From contig JAHCHP010000016.1 of the NCBI GenBank assembly GCA_026129765.1, forward strand, positions 1 to 64,000: a stretch of DNA of 64,000 nt. The letters run 5' to 3'. The notes beneath the pieces were generated by a model, which had not been told where the DNA came from, did no database searches, and was given only the letters and a program-made list of their open reading frames with translations. Each line of letters opens with the position of its first letter. Position 1 is the stretch's first letter. Made by a program: the position numbers and the translations under genes. Source of the DNA: Fimbriimonadia bacterium (GTDB lineage: Bacteria; Armatimonadota; Fimbriimonadia; Fimbriimonadales; GBS-DC). Of this stretch, positions 50,946 through 58,732 are shown one piece after another.

Positions 50946-51950
50946 CTATGACTGCTTGAATTCTTCCGAGAATTCTTTCAGACTGTTCGCCAACACCGCC
51001 CGCCGCAGCCAATAGCGCAACTGATCCGGGTCCTCCATACGATGAATCTGGGTCTCCAGCGAACGCGGCGTCTTGCCAAACTTCGCGCGCAACACCTCAA
51101 GCAACGACTCGCGAGCATGAAGAAGAAGCCCTTCTTGTCGTCCTTCTTGTCGTCCTTCCTGTCGTCCGCGCTCCATCGCTTGCCGCTCAAATCGTGAGAG
51201 TAAGGTGGTTTCTGGCATGTCCTGTTTCAACTCCTTCAACTGTTGGTCAAATTCCAACTCCAACTGAGGCGGCAAATCCAGCATAAACTCCAATAACCGG
51301 AACAGACTCACTGCCTCCTCTACATTATACCCTTGTTTGACCAATTTGCGCACTAAGTTCAAGCGTTCGCTCACTCTCAACCGCAAATCGTCGCGTGTGG
51401 CTAATTTCTTCAGGTAGGCTAACACCACCATCGCAAAGGGGTTCTGGCTCTGTTCCAATGCCTCCATCTGGTTCTCAAAATCCAACAGTTTCACACAGAG
51501 GAACTCAAAATGCATTTGGGTTTCGTGGAAGGCATAATCATACGCGGCGGGTCGCCACTGCCGGGAGGTATCCGCCAATATCGCCATGCTATAGACGGGA
51601 CGGCGATAGCGATCCATCAAGCGGTAGAAGTATTCAAACATCCGCTGGGCGAAATCCCCCTTGTGCTGGGCTTGTATCTCGGTATGGACCAGGATCCATT
51701 GCTGACTGCCATTGAGCAGGTAGACTTTGACCAGTTTATCGACCAGTCGTCGTTTGGTTTGATGTTGGGGGTGAATTTGTTGAAGTTCTTTATCCAAGAA
51801 TTCATAAGGTTGATTCCAATCGATGAGGGGATAGAGATGGGGGCAGAAGAGTTGGATCATGGGTTGGAAGAAGAGTTCAATCGCGATTTTGAAGGTCTCA
51901 TCGGTTTCAAAGCGTGGCGATTCTGAGCCGTTGATCGTGTGAGTGGACAT
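50946..51950 (-). CDS. Rpn/YhgA-like nuclease-family protein
   Basis: A 334-residue protein of the Rpn (recombination-promoting nuclease, putative transposase-like) class. DETFKIAIELFFQPMIQLFC and VDKLVKVYLLNGSQQWILVHTEIQAQ carry the PD-(D/E)XK acidic residues (Asp, Glu-x-Gln). The C-terminal ~90 residues contain the tandem GRQEGRQEGRQEG, common in this family. Members occur in large paralogous sets and are thought to change DNA ends. The ATG is at 51950. No inverted repeats were seen at the gene ends. Confidence 0.85.
   Translation of the reverse strand: MSTHTINGSESPRFETDETFKIAIELFFQPMIQLFCPHLYPLIDWNQPYEFLDKELQQIHPQHQTKRRLVDKLVKVYLLNGSQQWILVHTEIQAQHKGDFAQRMFEYFYRLMDRYRRPVYSMAILADTSRQWRPAAYDYAFHETQMHFEFLCVKLLDFENQMEALEQSQNPFAMVVLAYLKKLATRDDLRLRVSERLNLVRKLVKQGYNVEEAVSLFRLLEFMLDLPPQLELEFDQQLKELKQDMPETTLLSRFERQAMERGRQEGRQEGRQEGLLLHARESLLEVLRAKFGKTPRSLETQIHRMEDPDQLRYWLRRAVLANSLKEFSEEFKQS
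51131..51166 (-). repeat. 3 x 12-bp tandem repeat in the Rpn-like gene
   Basis: Three copies of CTTC(T/C)TGTCGTC on the plus strand (51131-51142, 51143-51154, 51155-51166), encoding EGRQ units. Copy number would change the protein in steps of 4 residues without frameshift. Confidence 0.85.
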
Positions 51951-52012
51951 GGTAGTGCCTGTATTTGGACAGCCAACGGCAAACTCCTGCGCAAAAACTT
52001 AGCATTTGAAAA

Positions 52013-52044
52013 GAAGACCCGTTCGCTGCGCTCAGAATGACAGC
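52013..52044 (+). repeat. family C interspersed repeat, copy 2
   Basis: AGAAGACCCGTTCGCTGCGC followed by TCAGAATGACAGC; matches 290-321 with few changes. Confidence 0.6.
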
Positions 52045-52075
52045 ATATAAGGTAGGTGAAAAACTACGGGCGGTT

Positions 52076-54145
52076 CTACCGCCCCTTTAAACGTGAGCGT
52101 CGCGAATACATCGAGCCGTGCGTTTTGCGAGCCGATTGAACCATCTCAGGATAGGGCGTATCAGTGATGGTCACAAAACCGATATTATAGTTCTCGCCAT
52201 CAAACCATCGACCGGTCAGCGGTTGATCCACATATTGGAACCAATGGCAGCCGATCATTTGCGGGTGGTCTAACACGGAATGAAGATACTGCTCGTACAT
52301 GCGAGCGCGCTCTCGCTGGTTTTCCGCCGCCACCAAACCGGTATGAAACATCCCCCGATCCAGCGCGCCAAAATGAAACTCGCCGATGATCACCGGCTTG
52401 TCCAAGCGGCTTAGGAACCCATAGGCGGCATGGTCGACTTTGGGCGCGTAGATGTTGAAGCTAAGCACATCGCACACTTTGGCGCATGCCTCTACCGCAT
52501 CGAGCGAGTACCACGCGAATCGACACCCCAAGTAGAGATGATTTGGCGCAAGGGACCTCAAAACATCGCGAATCGTCTCAAAATAACGCAACGCGAACGC
52601 ATGCACAAACGCGCCCATATCTTGCGGGCGAGCAGCCGTCGGATTGGGCGGCAGGGACACGGGAGCATCCAAATCATGCCACCTGTGGAATTCGGTTCCC
52701 CACGCCTCATTCAACTTATGAACGTCGTCATACTTCTTTCGCAGCTGCTCTAAAAACGCTCGTTTGGCGGGCGATTCGTCAGCGTTTGCGCCCAACGCGC
52801 CATACGCCAATCCATACCTGCCCCCCTCTTCGCCTGCGCCTGCCCAACTCAGTTCATTATCCACAAAAAAACCTAAGCACCACGGGTCCTCTTTCACTCG
52901 ATTTGCCACCGACTCCAAACTCCGGCGGACACTCTGCGCAAACGCGGGGTCATAGGGATCATGCATTTTGCCCCAATAGTCTGAGCCGCTGCTGATCCGC
53001 TTATGGTCGCCCTGCACATGCGCCGTCGCGACATAAGGCACTTGTCCATTCTGATAGAAATCCCAACTGGACCAGTTGCCTATCGTATTAAAGCCCCAAG
53101 AACGCAGCCGCTTGAGTGTATGTTCACGCCAAAGTTCGGAATACGATTTGCCATATTTTCGTTCTAAATTGGCGGCATAGAAATTGAACGCTTTCCCTTC
53201 TTTGATCGGTCCCATATGCGCGCCCGATAGATGGGCGAAATGGCGCGATAAGGGATCGCCCTCCGCAGGCAGCGATTGGAACATCGTTCCCCGCTTTTCG
53301 ATAAAAGTAGCCTCCCCCATACCCACACAATCGATGCCCGCCGAAAAGAAGGGCTGCCCATCGGGCGTAATCAGCCACCAAACCCCGTTGATTTTCTCTA
53401 CCCGAAACCAGCCGGTCGGATTGCGCTTCGGTCCTGATTTCCATCCGCCATAGCGATCCATATCGGGCAGACTGGGCGAACGCGCCAATTCGCGTTTTTC
53501 TGCTGAAAGGTGTTTGCGCATGGCTTCTTCGTTCGCCATTTTGCCTGACCATTTCCCCCGGCTGTATTGCCCCAATGAGTCCACGATCCCATGAAAGGTT
53601 TGGTCGTAATGAATGAGGCGAATGTTATCCACAATCAGCGTTTTCAGCGCGTTCTGCCGCGCCATAAAAATCTGAAAAGCTACGATATGATGGAGGTTGA
53701 TTTTGCCCTCGTTGCTGGTTCCAATAAGGGTATAACCTCGAATACCAGGCAACCCGCGCATGCCGTAATCCATGGGATTGTGGGCTAAGGGGAAGAGGTA
53801 AGAGACTCGTTTCTTGGGGGGCGCGGACCCGCTGCCTTGACGACAGAAACGAGAACCGTCTGCGCGAGGATCATCATCCACCCGAACGCCAAACGCGACC
53901 GGTTCAGAGGTGGGATTGGTGAGATCAAACGCCAACGCGGCATAACGGCTCCAATTCCATGCCTCCTCCGCCCGAAACATCAGATTGGGCCAATCCACAT
54001 CCGGCAGAAATTCCACCTTCAAAGCGCGTTTGCCCTGAGATACGCCCTGAGTCACCCTATGCAAGCGCGTATGATTGGCGGTGGCTTGCGCCAACGATTC
54101 GGGAGTCTCAAAGGAGTAGAGCAATTGGTCTTGGGGCGTTTGCAT
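52076..54145 (-). CDS. beta-agarase-like glycoside hydrolase (GH50/clan A type)
   Basis: The 689-residue protein has an N-terminal beta-sandwich of about 200 residues (QLLYSFETPESLA, FLPDVDWPNLMFRAEEAW). A TIM barrel follows with GVWWLITPDGQPFFSAGIDC and SWGFNTIGNWSSWDFY. FFVDNELSW (probable acid/base Glu) and KPVIIGEFHFGALDRG (probable nucleophile Glu) match the GH50 agarase-like layout within clan A. No signal peptide is seen. The ATG at 54145 has no Shine-Dalgarno. It is divergent to the lipoprotein and MFS-HEAT genes, so the three may form a saccharide-use locus. The exact substrate is unproven. Confidence 0.78.
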   Translation of the reverse strand: MQTPQDQLLYSFETPESLAQATANHTRLHRVTQGVSQGKRALKVEFLPDVDWPNLMFRAEEAWNWSRYAALAFDLTNPTSEPVAFGVRVDDDPRADGSRFCRQGSGSAPPKKRVSYLFPLAHNPMDYGMRGLPGIRGYTLIGTSNEGKINLHHIVAFQIFMARQNALKTLIVDNIRLIHYDQTFHGIVDSLGQYSRGKWSGKMANEEAMRKHLSAEKRELARSPSLPDMDRYGGWKSGPKRNPTGWFRVEKINGVWWLITPDGQPFFSAGIDCVGMGEATFIEKRGTMFQSLPAEGDPLSRHFAHLSGAHMGPIKEGKAFNFYAANLERKYGKSYSELWREHTLKRLRSWGFNTIGNWSSWDFYQNGQVPYVATAHVQGDHKRISSGSDYWGKMHDPYDPAFAQSVRRSLESVANRVKEDPWCLGFFVDNELSWAGAGEEGGRYGLAYGALGANADESPAKRAFLEQLRKKYDDVHKLNEAWGTEFHRWHDLDAPVSLPPNPTAARPQDMGAFVHAFALRYFETIRDVLRSLAPNHLYLGCRFAWYSLDAVEACAKVCDVLSFNIYAPKVDHAAYGFLSRLDKPVIIGEFHFGALDRGMFHTGLVAAENQRERARMYEQYLHSVLDHPQMIGCHWFQYVDQPLTGRWFDGENYNIGFVTITDTPYPEMVQSARKTHGSMYSRRSRLKGR

Positions 54146-54200
54146 ACCATGTTCTTTTGCGCTTCAGACCGCAATTTCCTGCATAATCTCATGGCTCAGG

Positions 54201-54206
54201 TACAAT
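54201..54206 (+). promoter_or_regulatory. -10 box placed for a leaderless transcript
   Basis: TACAAT is followed by 7 nt and the GTG at 54214. No Shine-Dalgarno is present. The opposite gene begins 69 nt away. Confidence 0.5.
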
Positions 54207-54213
54207 TTTGCTT

Positions 54214-54912
54214 GTGCGTGGTTTGCAAAAGTGGGGATGGGTCCTGGGGTTGTTGGCGATAAGCGGGTGCGCGAAGTTCCCGGACAATCCCGGCACTCAA
54301 GGTGTGCGCAGGTTCGTGATCGAAATTCGTCTATCAGGGCGCGTAAAACAGAATTATGTCTACTTCGCGTTGTTCAACTTTGCCAACGATGCGACTGGAC
54401 AGGCAGGTCCGATTCCTGTTGTCGCGCCGCCCTGGGGCAATGGCTTCGCGGCGGGCGCGTTCACGCATTTCATGCGGTTCGATTCGTTCCAGCCGCAGGG
54501 CGGTTATGGACTGTACCGCGTTACGCCCGGAACCAGCTTGACGGTCTTCCAATATATCGGCGCGCCGGTCGTATTCCAACCGGTCGATACCAACAGTACC
54601 ACCCTGCGCTTTGAATTTGACCTGACCCAGTTTATCCCGAACCCAGACGACGCTCGCGCTCAACAAGCAGTCCAGATCAACTTCATTGCCACCGACCGGA
54701 TTCCCATTGACCCCACCGACCCGACCCCTAAATTCTGGGATGCCTTAGGCGACAGTCGGCTGCCCAGCGAAATCAACCGGTTCTTAAACATCCAACGCAT
54801 CGACCAAAACCGCATTTACCGGAACGCGGACACCAACTTGGAGCCGGAAGGCGACGCGCGAGACCCTGATTTAGACATTATCGATTGGCGGGTTGAGGTT
54901 CGAACCCTATGA
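54214..54912 (+). CDS. lipoprotein of unknown function
   Basis: The 232-residue product, from GTG 54214, has a lipoprotein signal with lipobox LAISGC (Cys19). The body is beta-rich (FVIEIRLSGRVKQNYVYFALF, GYGLYRVTPGTSLTVFQYIG) and ends with an acidic tail (EPEGDARDPDLDIIDW). No family is recognised. TTG 54208 is an alternative start inside the predicted promoter spacing. It overlaps the MFS-HEAT gene by 4 nt (ATGA), so the two are coupled, which suggests that the lipoprotein supports or senses the transporter. Confidence 0.75.
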   Translation: MRGLQKWGWVLGLLAISGCAKFPDNPGTQGVRRFVIEIRLSGRVKQNYVYFALFNFANDATGQAGPIPVVAPPWGNGFAAGAFTHFMRFDSFQPQGGYGLYRVTPGTSLTVFQYIGAPVVFQPVDTNSTTLRFEFDLTQFIPNPDDARAQQAVQINFIATDRIPIDPTDPTPKFWDALGDSRLPSEINRFLNIQRIDQNRIYRNADTNLEPEGDARDPDLDIIDWRVEVRTL

Positions 54913-57287
54913 CAGAGACCAGCAAGCCGCTCAGCCGTTTGGAGATTATGCGCGGGCTGAAATGGGCGGACCGCGACGCGATTTTCGTTACGGTTTACCT
55001 CGCTCTAACCGGCGGAGCATTCCAAACCGGCTTTGCGCGTCACTTGGGCGCAAACGATCTCTGGCTGGGTATTATGGCGGCGGTTCCCGCGATTGCAGGC
55101 GGTCTCCAAATTTTGGCAGCGTATGCGGGAGAGCAAACAAACAACCGTAAAAAGCTGGTTATTCAGTCCGCGCTGCTATCGCGTTTGCCTTGGCTGTTGA
55201 TCGCGTTTCTGCCCTTGCTCAGCCCAAACATGCCCCGGCTGCCTGTGTTCATCTTGCTGTTGACGCTCTCCGCCATCTTGGGTTCCTTTGCGGGTCCCGC
55301 GTTCCTGGCTTGGTTAAGCGATTTGGTTCCCGCAGACCATCGCGGACGCTATTTTGGCAGGCGCAATATGCTGCTGGGATTAGTGGCAGCCGCCACTGCG
55401 CTACCGCCCGCCATCTTCTTGGATCAAGCCGTTAAATACCAGCGTTTTCCGGTTCCTGTCGCGTTCGCCGCGCTGTTTGGTTTGGGATTTGTTTTCTTGG
55501 TCTTATCCCTCTTTGCTTTGACCAGGATGCCGGATGCGCCCCGCGAACGCTCCGAACGCGCTGAGGGCTGGCAAGGTTTCCTCCAGTTCTACAGGGAGCC
55601 GTTCCAAAATAAGAACTTCCGACGCCTGTTGACCTTCACCACGTTTTGGACCTTTGGGCAGCTCTTTGCGGGTCAGTTTTTCACGGTCTATATGTTGGAG
55701 ATTATGGAGTTCCCTTACCTGCTGATCCAGATGACCGCCTTCGTCGCCTCACTGTTCAGCAGCTTAGCCATGCCATTTTGGGGCTACCTCTCCGATAAAT
55801 TTGGCAACCGCCCGTTGCTCACCATTGCCGGAACCTGTGTCGTCTTTATTCCGTTCCTCTGGATGTTGACCTCGCCGGACCGCTACCATCTGAGCATCGC
55901 GATCATTATGTTCATCCAGGTCTTGGCTGGGTTCCTGTGGGCAGGGGTGGGTCTCAGTCAATTCAATATGTCGCTCAGCATCGCGCCGCCCGCGCAAAGA
56001 ACGGTTTATATGGGCGCGATTGCTGCCATTGGCGCGCTGATTGGCGGGTTGGCGCCATTGACCAGCGGATTCTTTATGGAGATGATGAAACCGCATGTGC
56101 CAGACCCCACACGGTTCTTTGTCTTGTTCGGAACCGCCGCCGCGCTTCGCGGTTTTGCGATGCTGTGGCTTCGAGGCGTGCATGATCCCCAAGCGGCAGG
56201 AACCAGCTATGTGTTGTCGCAGCTGCGATCTTCGGCGCGTCCGCAAGGTTGGATGGCGATGCGCCGTCTGAAGCGCGGAACGGACGAAGCGAGCCGCTTA
56301 AACGCCGTTCGAACGCTGGCACAGACCCGCGCGCCTTTGGCGGTGGAAGATTTGAGCCGCGCGCTGCATGATCCCAGCCCCGAAGTGAGACGGCAGGCAG
56401 CCGCCGCGTTGGGCGAAATTGGCGATCCGCGCGCCGTGCCGGTTCTGATTGAAGCGATGGAGGACCCTGCCAGCGACCTGCGCTTAGAAACCATAGAAGC
56501 CTTGGGCAAAATCGGCAGCTCGGATTCTATCGCGCCCCTGATCCGCCAATTGGGACATGCGCGTTCAGATATCCGCCTGAGCGCGATTCATGCCTTACGC
56601 CTCATTGCCGACCCCGCGAGCCTGCCCGCACTCCGGGACCGTTTGGGCGAAACCGACAATCCCGCAGAACAGGCGCGCCTGTTGGAAGCCATCACCGAAA
56701 TCTTGCCCTCGGTCAGCGAGACACTGGTCGCAGACCTGCATGCGACGGAGCAGATTTTGATGGATTGTCTCTCGTCCTCTGATGCGGAGGTGCGCTCGGA
56801 TGCGGCGGAGGGCATCGCGCGCCTGCCTATCAATCATACGCTCGCGCCGATTTTGCGTTTGAAATGGGAAGAAGAAGCGGATGAAGCCGCCTTGGCGGCA
56901 GTATCGAAGGCGTTAGCGCGCCATGGCGAAGCGCAAGATACAGCGGTTCTGCTACGACGCTTAAGCCTTTGCAAGTCGCCTCGCGCCCGCCAGCAGATTG
57001 CGCTGTCGGTTGCGCAGTTGGGGGGGTGGGCAGACCGGCTCTATCCGCTGTTGACCGCAGACGAGTTGACGCGCGACCGGATGATCGAGCGTATTCTTCA
57101 GGCGCGAATCCGCCAGCAGCCTGCTTCCAGCGAGATTTTAAGCGCATATGCCGCAAGCCGCTATGAGCAGGCGTTGCAGACGCTGACAGACACCCTACCG
57201 GATCAGCCGTTTTTGGAGGCTCTCCGCGCATCGCCCGCCGGTTTGGAAACGTGGCTGCTGGCTATTGCCAGCCTGGATAAACCTTGA
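54909..57287 (+). CDS. MFS transporter fused to C-terminal HEAT repeats
   Basis: A 792-residue fusion. Residues ~15-440 form about 12 membrane helices of the major facilitator superfamily with the cytoplasmic RxGRR-type loop (DHRGRYFGRRNM) and the long SDKFGNRPLL turn. From residue ~460 to the end there are HEAT/PBS-lyase-type repeats of ~31 residues (AVEDLSRALHDPSPEVRRQA, GEIGDPRAVPVLIEAMEDPA, ALGKIGSSDSIAPLIRQLG). HEAT units bind proteins; placed on the cytoplasmic side they could couple transport to an enzyme or regulator. Coupled to the lipoprotein upstream. Substrate unknown, possibly a sugar. Confidence 0.85.
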   Translation: MTETSKPLSRLEIMRGLKWADRDAIFVTVYLALTGGAFQTGFARHLGANDLWLGIMAAVPAIAGGLQILAAYAGEQTNNRKKLVIQSALLSRLPWLLIAFLPLLSPNMPRLPVFILLLTLSAILGSFAGPAFLAWLSDLVPADHRGRYFGRRNMLLGLVAAATALPPAIFLDQAVKYQRFPVPVAFAALFGLGFVFLVLSLFALTRMPDAPRERSERAEGWQGFLQFYREPFQNKNFRRLLTFTTFWTFGQLFAGQFFTVYMLEIMEFPYLLIQMTAFVASLFSSLAMPFWGYLSDKFGNRPLLTIAGTCVVFIPFLWMLTSPDRYHLSIAIIMFIQVLAGFLWAGVGLSQFNMSLSIAPPAQRTVYMGAIAAIGALIGGLAPLTSGFFMEMMKPHVPDPTRFFVLFGTAAALRGFAMLWLRGVHDPQAAGTSYVLSQLRSSARPQGWMAMRRLKRGTDEASRLNAVRTLAQTRAPLAVEDLSRALHDPSPEVRRQAAAALGEIGDPRAVPVLIEAMEDPASDLRLETIEALGKIGSSDSIAPLIRQLGHARSDIRLSAIHALRLIADPASLPALRDRLGETDNPAEQARLLEAITEILPSVSETLVADLHATEQILMDCLSSSDAEVRSDAAEGIARLPINHTLAPILRLKWEEEADEAALAAVSKALARHGEAQDTAVLLRRLSLCKSPRARQQIALSVAQLGGWADRLYPLLTADELTRDRMIERILQARIRQQPASSEILSAYAASRYEQALQTLTDTLPDQPFLEALRASPAGLETWLLAIASLDKP

Positions 57288-57291
57288 GCGT

Positions 57292-57534
57292 TTATTCGTC
57301 GTCTACGCCCAACATCTGGGTGTAGGCGATCTGGTCAGGATGAACGTGTACGATCCCGCGCGCGCCTAATTCATTCGCGCCCGAACGACGCACAAAACAG
57401 ACGCCCGGCAGTTTTTGCAAGTTGTCGTTCTCGTTCAGATTTTTCATGACTTGTTCTGCTTCTTCGCGCGAATTGACTGGGCAGTCCACTTCTAAACCAT
57501 TTGTAAGACCAATTAACAATGTTACTCGTGCCAT
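57292..57534 (-). CDS. small conserved-looking protein, function unknown
   Basis: An 80-residue protein of mixed alpha/beta pattern (VTLLIGLTNGLEVDCPVNSR, EEAEQVMKNLNENDNLQKLP, VHVHPDQIAYTQMLGV). No family is recognised. It has good expression signals: GGGGAGGT before the ATG and the promoter TTGACT-N19-TATACT at 57594-57624 on the minus strand. Its stop lies 4 nt after the end of the convergent MFS-HEAT gene. The final HVHPDQIAYT suggests a small binding or regulatory protein. Confidence 0.65.
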   Translation of the reverse strand: MARVTLLIGLTNGLEVDCPVNSREEAEQVMKNLNENDNLQKLPGVCFVRRSGANELGARGIVHVHPDQIAYTQMLGVDDE

Positions 57535-57593
57535 GATTGCAATTACCTCCCCATCAATACCTGTTTACGAACCACGTCTGCGCAGTTCAGAAT

Positions 57594-57624
57594 AGTATAG
57601 CCGTTTTCTTGAGCGAAAAGTCAA
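57594..57624 (-). promoter_or_regulatory. promoter of the small unknown protein
   Basis: Minus strand TTGACT (57619-57624), 19-nt spacer, TATACT (57594-57599), about 60 nt before the ATG at 57534. Confidence 0.5.
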
Positions 57625-57679
57625 GTGCATTGCTGGTGTAACGGCTATCAGAGCAGAGTCGGGTTTCCCTCAGACGACC

Positions 57680-57994
57680 TCACTTCCAATTTTCGGCAAA
57701 CACGCGGATTTCCTGTATCAAAGCTAAGAACTGTTTTCCTCTATCGGTCAATTGATACTCAACTCTTGGCGGCACTTCAGGAAAGTTCAATTTGGTAAGG
57801 ACCCCAAATCTTTCTAATTTCTTGATCCTTTCATTCAGTACCTTGGTGGTCAAACCCGGCAATTCACGCTCCAATCGTCCTGGACGATTAACTCCCCTCG
57901 TAATGGCATCTAAAATGAGCAATGTCCACTTACATTTCAGGATCTCTGAAACTGCCTCATAAGCCTCTCTATTCGATTCGCGTAAATGCTCCAT
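57680..57994 (-). CDS. HxlR-family winged-helix regulator
   Basis: A 104-residue HxlR protein with CKWTLLILDAITRGVNRPGR, LPGLTTKVLNERIKKLERFG and VPPRVEYQLTDRGKQFLAL. HxlR members such as YodB, CatR and HypR sense quinones, diamide or aldehydes through a Cys near the N-terminus; here Cys21 precedes KWTLLIL in the same place. It is divergent to the protoglobin gene with 114 bp between the start codons, so it probably controls that gene and itself. Its own -10 box lies 7 nt before the ATG. Confidence 0.92.
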   Translation of the reverse strand: MEHLRESNREAYEAVSEILKCKWTLLILDAITRGVNRPGRLERELPGLTTKVLNERIKKLERFGVLTKLNFPEVPPRVEYQLTDRGKQFLALIQEIRVFAENWK

Positions 57995-58001
57995 ACTCTA
58001 A

Positions 58002-58007
58002 ATTTTA
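58002..58007 (-). promoter_or_regulatory. -10 box of the HxlR gene, leaderless spacing
   Basis: TAAAAT on the minus strand, then 7 nt, then ATG at 57994; TTAGGA lies 17 nt upstream as a possible -35. Confidence 0.5.
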
Positions 58008-58059
58008 CCATCGAGACAAATCTTTCCTAAATAACAGTGAGGCACTTTTTGGTAACCTC

Positions 58060-58089
58060 TTGCAATAACCCGTATTGGTAGAGTATGCT
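58060..58089 (+). promoter_or_regulatory. promoter of the protoglobin gene
   Basis: TTGCAA (58060-58065), 18-nt spacer, TATGCT (58084-58089). It overlaps the divergent control region, where an HxlR operator would be expected. Confidence 0.5.
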
Positions 58090-58108
58090 TGTATTAGGAG
58101 AAAAAATC

Positions 58109-58705
58109 ATGGCAAATCAGAACAAAATCCCCGGCTATAGCTATGGCACATCGGACGTTCCGAGAGCTCCATTAAGCATGTCCGATTTAGATCTGCTCAA
58201 AAAAACGGTATTGCTGAGCGAAGAAGATGTGAAGGCGTTACGTATGTCGCGTGATGTGTTGGAAGACCAGGTTGAAGAGATTTTGGACGTTTGGTATGGC
58301 TTCGTCGGCTCCAATGAGCACCTATTAATTTCGTTTAGCAGTCGAAAGGACAACAAACCTATCGGCGACTATCTTCAAGCGGTTCGGAAGCGTTTTGGTC
58401 AATGGATCTTAGATACGGCATCTGCCAACTATGACCAAAAATGGCTGGATTATCAATTTGAAATTGGACGCAGACATCATCGTCAAAAGAAGAATAAAAC
58501 AGATGGTGTGGATGCAACGGACCACATCCCTTTCCGTTACATAATCGCATTGGTCATTCCCATCACCCTCACTCTGAAACCGTTTCTTGCCAATAAAGGG
58601 CATCGTCCTGAAGAGGTTGAAAAAATGCACACTGCATGGTTAAAGTCTGTTACGCTTCAAACCATTCTTTGGAGCTATCCCTATGTCAACTCAGGCGATT
58701 TTTAG
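58109..58705 (+). CDS. protoglobin (single-domain haem globin)
   Basis: The 198-residue globin closely resembles the Methanosarcina protoglobin as I remember it: the N-terminal KIPGYSYG, LEDQVEEILDVWYGFVGSN, WLDYQFEIGRRHHRQKKNKT (His123 or His124 is the proximal haem ligand), and a C-terminus with FLANKGHRPEEVEKMHTAWL and LWSYPYV. Protoglobins bind O2, CO and NO; the function is unsettled. The ATG at 58109 has AGGAG 8 nt upstream; an ATG at 58085 lies within the -10 region. There is no attached signalling domain. Local sequence is AT-richer than neighbours, consistent with transfer. Confidence 0.93.
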   Translation: MANQNKIPGYSYGTSDVPRAPLSMSDLDLLKKTVLLSEEDVKALRMSRDVLEDQVEEILDVWYGFVGSNEHLLISFSSRKDNKPIGDYLQAVRKRFGQWILDTASANYDQKWLDYQFEIGRRHHRQKKNKTDGVDATDHIPFRYIIALVIPITLTLKPFLANKGHRPEEVEKMHTAWLKSVTLQTILWSYPYVNSGDF

Positions 58706-58732
58706 CTAAAGCGCTTAGAGGGGTTGGCATCT

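Noticed and set aside
51131-51166. Short tandem repeats as a CRISPR array
   Set aside because: Units are 12 bp without spacers and lie in frame inside a gene.
58085-58108. Upstream ATG for protoglobin
   Set aside because: It lies within the predicted -10 element and before the Shine-Dalgarno at 58096-58100.
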